Origin: Actinomycetes bacterium
GTDB taxonomy: Bacteria > Actinomycetota > Acidimicrobiia > Acidimicrobiales > Microtrichaceae
Length of the DNA stretch: 11,277 nucleotides
NCBI GenBank assembly: GCA_023450775.1
Contig: JAEXGP010000219.1
Coordinates: 1-11,277, forward strand
Direction of reading: 5' to 3'
The notes below the pieces were generated by a model. The model saw only the letters and a program-made list of their open reading frames with translations, made no database searches and was not told where the DNA came from. Below, piece by piece: positions 6,617 to 11,277 of this stretch. A program made the translations under genes and the position numbers. How positions within the stretch are numbered: position 1 is the stretch's first letter; each line of letters starts with the position of its first letter.

Positions 6617-8301
6617 CAGCTCACGTCGGCCATGGAGAGCGGCGGGTTCTTGAAGTACGTGATCGTCGGCTGGCGGCCCACCACGTCGGACGCCATCTCG
6701 AGCGCGTCGGCCATGGTGGACGCGGGGCGGAAGCCCAGGCGGCGGACCGTCGCCGGGTCGCCGCCGACCACGATGACCCCGCCGAGGTGCTCGAGCGCGT
6801 GGCTGCCCCAGTACCACATGTAGAACGGGTGGACGCCGTGGTAGGCGTTGCTCGTCCGGTAGAGGTGGCGGTACCAGTCGTCGGTGGCGAAGCGCTCCTC
6901 GAACTGCGCCTCCATCACCTCGGGGTCCGTCGTCTCGGCCAGCACCTCCTCGAAGAAGTCGATGTAGCTCGGGTGGTGGACCGGGTGGAACTCGGGCGTG
7001 GTGGGGTGGCTCATGATGAGCACCCCGCCCTCGCGGACGAGCGGCCGACCCTTGTAGAGGTTGAAGAAGTACCCGAGCCCCAGGCACATGACCAGGATCG
7101 GGTTCATGATCGAGTTCACGTTGTAGGGGCAGATGTACGGCAGCCCCAGGGCGAGGATGTCGGTCTGGCCCTGCACCGGCACCAGCTGCTGGTCGTAGAC
7201 GTGCTGGGTGGTGATCTTGTGCACGGCCTCGACCTCGCCGGCCTGCACCGACGTCATGGCGTACGGCGCCCGCCAGCCGTGCAGGATCTTGCGCCGGTTG
7301 GCGGGGGAGAGGCGGTCGAGGCCGGCCTTGGCCGCCATGAACGTGGCCCGGTCCCGGGCGTTCCACTCCCACTCGCGCTTGGCGAGCACCTGCATGGGCC
7401 CGTCGCCGTAGAGGTCGTTGTTGACCGTGGTCTCGATCTGGAAGACCTTGATGCCCGCGTCGCGGAGCACCTCGCCCTGGCGCCAGTTCCGCTTGTGCAG
7501 CTCGGAGCTGTCCTGGTCCATGAAGCTGCGCGACCGGCGCATGGTGTGGACGTTGTGGTGGTGGCGCAGCGCCTGGTACCCCGACAGGCCGGTGGCGGTC
7601 GACTTCCAGCCGCCGTCCATGGACACCAGGTTGATGTTCACGTAGACGATCAGGTCCGACTCGGCGGCGCGGGTGGAGATCTGCACCTCCTCGCCGTGCC
7701 GCGTGGTCCCGATCAGCGTCATGCCGTCGGGGTCCTCGGCGTCGTGGTTGTACAGCTGACCCCTCGGCGCGAAGGCGTCGTACACCCGGTCGCCGACCGC
7801 GTGGCGCAGCTCGGCCTCGGTCATGCGCCGGTGCAGTGCCAGCGCGGCGATCAGGTGTACGTCGGTCACACCGGCCTCGGCGGCCAGGTCGAGGACGGCC
7901 TCGATCACGCGCTGGCGGATGTCGGGACGGCGCATCTGCGGCAGCGGCAGCGAGATGTCGTCGAACGCGATCGTGAGCTTCATGTCGGGGAACAGCAGGG
8001 CCGACAGGGGCTCGGAGCCGATCGGCTCCTCGAGCGCGTGGCGGATCGCCTCGTCGGGGTGCGCCAGCCCGGGCAGGGGCTCGGGCGGGTAGATGATGCG
8101 GCTGCGATCGGCGGGCAGCTTCTCCAGCCGCAGCTGCTCGCCGTGGTGGAACAGGACGGGCGGCGTGGAGCGGTCGACGTCGAGCACCAGGCCCGGCCGC
8201 GGCGCCGGCTTGGACCGGTCGCGCAGCACGTGTGCACGTGTCGTTCGAGCGGACCGGGTCCGAGCGGAGTCGGGTCGGCGTGGTGGTTGGGGGACGGGCA
8301 C
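6616..8301 (-). CDS. LarA-like protein (lactate racemase N-terminal domain/DUF2088), divergent active site
   Basis: Member of the LarA superfamily, whose founder is a lactate racemase using a nickel-pincer nucleotide tethered to a lysine. It has 561 aa against about 425 for LarA, with the excess mostly at the ends. The fold starts near EEPIGSEPLSALLFP (91-105). Compared with Lactiplantibacillus plantarum LarA recalled from memory, ALALHRRMT (153-161) gives His157 for catalytic His108. GGWKSTATG (230-238) gives Lys233 for the cofactor lysine Lys184. His249, exactly 16 residues on, matches nickel ligand His200. Missing are Arg75 (FDDISLP has Leu118) and catalytic His174, whose loop is about four residues shorter. 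It starts with GTG at 8301 after a good GAGGA. Residues 1-36 are Pro/Arg-rich and poorly family-like, so a later start (GTG codons 25 or 39) is possible but has no Shine-Dalgarno. Superfamily membership is secure; substrate and reaction are unknown. Confidence 0.88.
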   Translation of the reverse strand: MPVPQPPRRPDSARTRSARTTRAHVLRDRSKPAPRPGLVLDVDRSTPPVLFHHGEQLRLEKLPADRSRIIYPPEPLPGLAHPDEAIRHALEEPIGSEPLSALLFPDMKLTIAFDDISLPLPQMRRPDIRQRVIEAVLDLAAEAGVTDVHLIAALALHRRMTEAELRHAVGDRVYDAFAPRGQLYNHDAEDPDGMTLIGTTRHGEEVQISTRAAESDLIVYVNINLVSMDGGWKSTATGLSGYQALRHHHNVHTMRRSRSFMDQDSSELHKRNWRQGEVLRDAGIKVFQIETTVNNDLYGDGPMQVLAKREWEWNARDRATFMAAKAGLDRLSPANRRKILHGWRAPYAMTSVQAGEVEAVHKITTQHVYDQQLVPVQGQTDILALGLPYICPYNVNSIMNPILVMCLGLGYFFNLYKGRPLVREGGVLIMSHPTTPEFHPVHHPSYIDFFEEVLAETTDPEVMEAQFEERFATDDWYRHLYRTSNAYHGVHPFYMWYWGSHALEHLGGVIVVGGDPATVRRLGFRPASTMADALEMASDVVGRQPTITYFKNPPLSMADVS

Positions 8302-8305
8302 GGGG

Positions 8306-9535
8306 TCAGGTCCTCGGGTCGAAGGCGATCTTCACGGCGCCGCGGCGGCCGGCCTCGGCGGCGTGTGCGATGGCGTCGTTGGCCCGCCGCAGCGGGTAGG
8401 TGGCGGTGACGAGGCGGCCCAGGTCCGCCCTGCGCACCAGGTCCATGGCCAGGTCGAAGGTCCGGGCGGTGGTGCCGTCGGGCAGGTGCTCGGTGCCGTA
8501 CGCGTAGGCGCCGACGAGCTCGATCTCGCGCTGCCACAGCGGCGTGAGATCGGCCTTCACCACGCCCGGCATGCCGATCATGACCACGCGCCCGGTGGGG
8601 CGGGTGACCGCGAGCGCCGTGGCCAGGCTCTCCGCCGAGCCGACGCAGTCGATCGTGACGTCGGCCCCGCCCGTCAGACGGCCGAGTCCTGCGGGCGTGC
8701 CGCTGGTCCCCACGCCGATCATCTGCGTGCCGGTCACGCGGCGCACGGCGCGGGGCAGCTCGCCCGGTTCGCACACGACGGTGGCGCCGAGGTCGCGAGC
8801 GAGCTGTCGCTGGTGCGGGTGCTTGGCCCCGATGACCACCTGGCCGCCCGCGCCGGTGTCGACCGGCGTCAGGTCCTGCAGGGCGGCGAGGGTGAGCAGG
8901 CCCAACGTGCCGGCCCCGATGACGGCGACGGCGTCGCCGGGCCGGACCCCGGCGCGGAGCGCGCCGTGCACCGCGCACGCGGTCGGCTCGACCAGCACGG
9001 CCGCCTCGTCGGACATCTCGTCGGGCACGTCGTGGAGCTGGCTCGGGTGCGCCACCATCTCGGTGGACCAGCCGCCGCCGGTGTCGCAGCAGTACCCGGT
9101 CTGCAGGCCAGCCTCCAGGCAGCCGTGGTCGAGCAGCTCGCAGTTGCCGAGCCGGCCTTCCGCGCACGCCGAGCAGGTGGGGCTGATGCCACGGGTGACG
9201 CAACCGAGCACCGGTTCCAGCACCACGCGGCGACCGGTCGGGGCGCCGTCGTCGCCCAGGACGTCGGCCACGACCTCGTGTCCGGGCACGAACGGGAACG
9301 ACACGATGGGCTCGAACCAGCGGGAGGACCTGCCGTCGACCGTGGCCAGGTCCGAACCGCAGATGCCGGCCAGGCGGGGCCGCAGGCGCACCCAGTCGGG
9401 TCCCGGCAGCTCGGGCGCGTCGTCGTCGACGAGCGCCAGCGGGCCGTAGCGCGCTCCGGCACCCGGTCGGATCCCGGCGGCCACCCGCGCCGCGCCGAAG
9501 CGCACGACGTCGCGCTCGAAGCGCAGCGCCTTCAC
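8306..9535 (-). CDS. Zinc-dependent medium-chain alcohol dehydrogenase (MDR family)
   Basis: NAD(P)-dependent oxidoreductase of 409 aa, somewhat longer than typical MDR enzymes. The N-terminal GroES-like domain holds the catalytic zinc site: Cys59 in AGICGSD (56-62), His86 and Glu87 in GHE (85-87), and probably Glu183 in LVEPTACAVHG (181-191). The structural-zinc lobe has Cys121, Cys124 and Cys132, while the usual first Cys (expected at 118) is Ser; Cys112 may replace it. The Rossmann fold shows VIGAGTLGLLTL (205-216). It is expected to oxidise an alcohol or polyol, or reduce the carbonyl. Operon position suggests a lipid-related or 2-hydroxyacid substrate, which is an inference. It starts with GTG at 9535, 7 bases after GAGGG and 10 bases after the upstream gene's stop; its own stop is 4 bases before the LarA-like start. 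A sorbitol/threonine/glucose-type dehydrogenase cannot be excluded. Confidence 0.92.
   Translation of the reverse strand: MKALRFERDVVRFGAARVAAGIRPGAGARYGPLALVDDDAPELPGPDWVRLRPRLAGICGSDLATVDGRSSRWFEPIVSFPFVPGHEVVADVLGDDGAPTGRRVVLEPVLGCVTRGISPTCSACAEGRLGNCELLDHGCLEAGLQTGYCCDTGGGWSTEMVAHPSQLHDVPDEMSDEAAVLVEPTACAVHGALRAGVRPGDAVAVIGAGTLGLLTLAALQDLTPVDTGAGGQVVIGAKHPHQRQLARDLGATVVCEPGELPRAVRRVTGTQMIGVGTSGTPAGLGRLTGGADVTIDCVGSAESLATALAVTRPTGRVVMIGMPGVVKADLTPLWQREIELVGAYAYGTEHLPDGTTARTFDLAMDLVRRADLGRLVTATYPLRRANDAIAHAAEAGRRGAVKIAFDPRT
8311..8315 (-). promoter_or_regulatory. Ribosome binding site for the LarA-like gene
   Basis: GAGGA on the minus strand lies 9 bases before the GTG at 8301, inside the last codons of the dehydrogenase gene. 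It favours this GTG over the internal GTG codons 25 and 39. Confidence 0.6.
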
Positions 9536-9542
9536 GACGCCG

Positions 9543-9547
9543 CCCTC
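9543..9547 (-). promoter_or_regulatory. Ribosome binding site for the dehydrogenase gene
   Basis: GAGGG on the minus strand, 7 bases before the GTG at 9535 and touching the stop codon of the upstream reductase-HAD gene. It supports the GTG start and coupling. Confidence 0.6.
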
Positions 9548-11277
9548 ACAGCTCGACCCTCACGACGTGGTCGCCGTCACCGGACGAGCGGGCCAGCCGA
9601 CGACGGACCTGGTCGGTGCGCTCCCGCCACGTGGGCGCCAGCGGCATGACCTTGTGCTGGAAGTCGGACCCGAAGTCCTCGACCAGCCAGCCGCGCTTGC
9701 GGGCGATGGAGGCGAGACGCGGCTCCGGGTTGACCGCCACCGGGAACCCGACCGCCTCGAGCATCGGCAGGTCCGACGACGAGTCGGCGTAGGCGACCGC
9801 CTGGCGGGGGTCGTGGCCGAGCTCGGCGCAGAGGTCGGTGAGGATGCGGGCCCGGGCCTCGGCCGTCGGCGGCACCTCGTCCAGGTGACCGGTCAGCACC
9901 TCGCGGCCGTCCTCGTCGATCCGGGTGCCGAGGCGGGCGCACACGACGTGGTCGAACAGCGGCTTCAGCGGCTCGATCACCACGTCGAGCGCACCGGTGA
10001 TCAGCACGGTCGTGTGCCCGAGCTCCCGGTGGCGCCGCACGCGGCGGACGGCGTCGGGGAACGACCGGGTGAGCAGCAGGTCGCTGAAGTGCTCGAGCGC
10101 GTCCTCCCGCAGCTCGTCGAGCGGCGCGCCCTCGTAGCGGCGGTAGAAGGAGCGCAGGAAGTCGGAGCGGTCCTTGCGGTCCTGGGCCAGCAGCGACGGC
10201 GCCTCGAGCAGCGTGCGGCCGACGAAGCGCACCCGGTCCGCGGTGCCCAGACGACGAGTGGCCAGCCACGAGTACGTCGCCACCACGTTGGAGGCGATGA
10301 TCGTGTTCTCCAGGTCGAAGGCGGCGAGCTGGCGCTCGGGCGCCAGCACCTGTGCCCGCAGCCGGTCGGTCCGGGCGTCGCCGGCGCGCTTGGTGGGCGA
10401 CGAGCGGGCCCGGCCGTGCGCCACCACCGACGGCAGGTGCACCTCGGTGATGTAGCGGTCCCAGTCGATGACCCGCGGGTCGAGCGTGAAGCTGTCGTGG
10501 TCCTCGGGCGACAGCCGCGCGTCGAGCTCGAGCAGGTGCTCGATCCCGTAGACGGCCTCGCACTCGGTGTACGCGCCGTAGAGCTCCACGTACGACAACG
10601 CCCGCCGGGCCTGCTCGCGCTTCTCCTCGACCGTCGCGCCCCACTGCGCCGCCTTGCCGCGGAGGGGCAGCGAGGCGACGACCTTCTCGGTCCGCTCCAG
10701 GAGCGACGTGGCGCGGCGCAGCTGGCCCTCGACCCGGCCCCGGCCGGGGAACGACCAGTCGGGCACCACGATCGGCTGCCCGTTGCGGTCGTACAGCGGA
10801 CGCTCGGTGAACCACTCGCGCACCCGGTCGACGAGCTGCTGGTACTTGAGCGGGTTGGCGTCGCCGGTGGCGACCTGCACGATCCCCGGATCGCGGGACG
10901 CAGCGGCGGCGATGATCGCGGCGACGACGAGGTCGACCGGGATCACGTCGATCACGCCCTCGGGCACGCCCGGGAACTCCTTCAGCAGGCCGCGGGCGTA
11001 GCTGAGGATGATCGGCTCGGCCATGCGGAACCCGCGGATCCAGCCGGGCCGCGGCTCGGCGATCGCGGACTCGATGATCGACGGGCGCACGATCGTGAGC
11101 GTGATCGGCACGTCGGACGCCGCCAGCGTCTGGCCCAGCGCCACCTCGCCCAGCGCCTTCGTGAACGCGTAGGCGTCGGGCCACCCGACCGAGGCCGCCC
11201 GGGCCCGGCCGAACGTGACCATGCGGTCGTGCACCCAGTCCCGGCGCAGGCTCTCGGTCCGCTCGGCGAGCAGCGGC
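9546..11277 (-). CDS. Fatty acyl-CoA reductase fused to HAD-IB phosphatase, 5' partial
   Basis: Two-domain protein whose N-terminus lies beyond the window; the frame is open to base 11277 (residues PLLAERTESLRRDW precede the GTG at 11234, which is probably an internal Val). Numbering from that GTG: the visible reductase part has the catalytic YAFTK (Tyr22, Lys26), TIVRPSIIESA (47-57) and IPVDLVV (98-104), as in extended-SDR fatty acyl-CoA reductases. These reduce acyl-CoA to aldehyde or alcohol with NADPH. The NADP-binding Gly motif should be outside. A reductase C-terminal region follows (about 180-275, with VIDWDRYITEVHLP). The HAD-IB domain (about 303-540) shows AAFDLENTI (304-312; Asp307, Glu309), LITGALD (411-417) and AYADSSSDLPMLE (481-493; Asp484, Asp488). 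The second motif I acid is Glu instead of Asp, and no motif III lysine is obvious (EARARIL). It is the first visible gene of the operon, and its stop is 10 bases from the dehydrogenase start. Family calls are secure; the substrate is unknown. Confidence 0.9.
   Translation of the reverse strand, partial: PLLAERTESLRRDWVHDRMVTFGRARAASVGWPDAYAFTKALGEVALGQTLAASDVPITLTIVRPSIIESAIAEPRPGWIRGFRMAEPIILSYARGLLKEFPGVPEGVIDVIPVDLVVAAIIAAAASRDPGIVQVATGDANPLKYQQLVDRVREWFTERPLYDRNGQPIVVPDWSFPGRGRVEGQLRRATSLLERTEKVVASLPLRGKAAQWGATVEEKREQARRALSYVELYGAYTECEAVYGIEHLLELDARLSPEDHDSFTLDPRVIDWDRYITEVHLPSVVAHGRARSSPTKRAGDARTDRLRAQVLAPERQLAAFDLENTIIASNVVATYSWLATRRLGTADRVRFVGRTLLEAPSLLAQDRKDRSDFLRSFYRRYEGAPLDELREDALEHFSDLLLTRSFPDAVRRVRRHRELGHTTVLITGALDVVIEPLKPLFDHVVCARLGTRIDEDGREVLTGHLDEVPPTAEARARILTDLCAELGHDPRQAVAYADSSSDLPMLEAVGFPVAVNPEPRLASIARKRGWLVEDFGSDFQHKVMPLAPTWRERTDQVRRRLARSSGDGDHVVRVEL

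Noticed and set aside
8227..8240. Two CACGTG palindromes two bases apart near the start of the LarA-like gene
   Set aside because: They fall within coding sequence (residues about 22-26) with no promoter elements or gap around them; probably codon-driven.
6538..8409. Long plus-strand open frame opposite the LarA-like gene
   Set aside because: Low-complexity Val/His/Arg/Gln-rich translation with no recognisable domain; the minus strand encodes a recognisable LarA-family protein.
9577..11184. Long minus-strand frame overlapping the reductase-HAD gene
   Set aside because: Arg/Ala/Gly-rich frameshifted shadow; all reductase and HAD motifs lie in the other minus frame.

Overview
The window is very GC-rich, almost entirely protein-coding DNA, with GTG starts and overlapping genes. 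Gene content and style suggest a high-GC actinobacterium, plausibly of the Acidimicrobiia (the Iamia/Ilumatobacter type). That placement is an inference from protein character, not a marker-gene result. No rRNA, tRNA, CRISPR array, insertion sequence, integrase or origin was seen, and no stretch of even 50 bases lacks a gene.

Left half, plus strand (1-5715): the core of a Tad/Flp (type IVc) pilus operon. In order it holds the TadA/CpaF motor ATPase, whose 5' end probably lies outside the window. Next is an unusual TadB protein carrying a secreted von Willebrand factor A (VWA)-like domain at its N-terminus, then TadC. Last is a polytopic membrane protein resembling uncharacterised GT-C-like proteins. 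The genes are joined by a GTGA overlap, a 4-base gap with a good ribosome binding site, and a TGATG overlap, so they are probably co-transcribed and translationally coupled. Pilins, TadE/F pseudopilins, prepilin peptidase and TadZ are absent here; they may lie upstream or elsewhere.

Right half, minus strand (11277-5672): a tight four-gene operon read right to left. It holds a fatty acyl-CoA reductase fused to a HAD-IB phosphatase (5' end outside the window), a zinc-dependent medium-chain dehydrogenase, a LarA-like (DUF2088, nickel-pincer racemase superfamily) protein, and a PlsC-type lysophospholipid acyltransferase. Gaps are 10, 4 and -1 bases. Reductase, phosphatase and acyltransferase point to lipid metabolism; a LarA-like enzyme between them is unexpected. 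That protein keeps the cofactor-lysine and nickel-histidine positions of LarA but lacks its substrate arginine and one catalytic histidine, so it probably does different chemistry.

The two operons converge and overlap by 44 bases at 5672-5715, with no convincing terminator between them. The best candidates for undescribed biology are the reductase-HAD/dehydrogenase/LarA-like/acyltransferase cassette, followed by the VWA-TadB fusion and the GT-C-like protein attached to the pilus operon.
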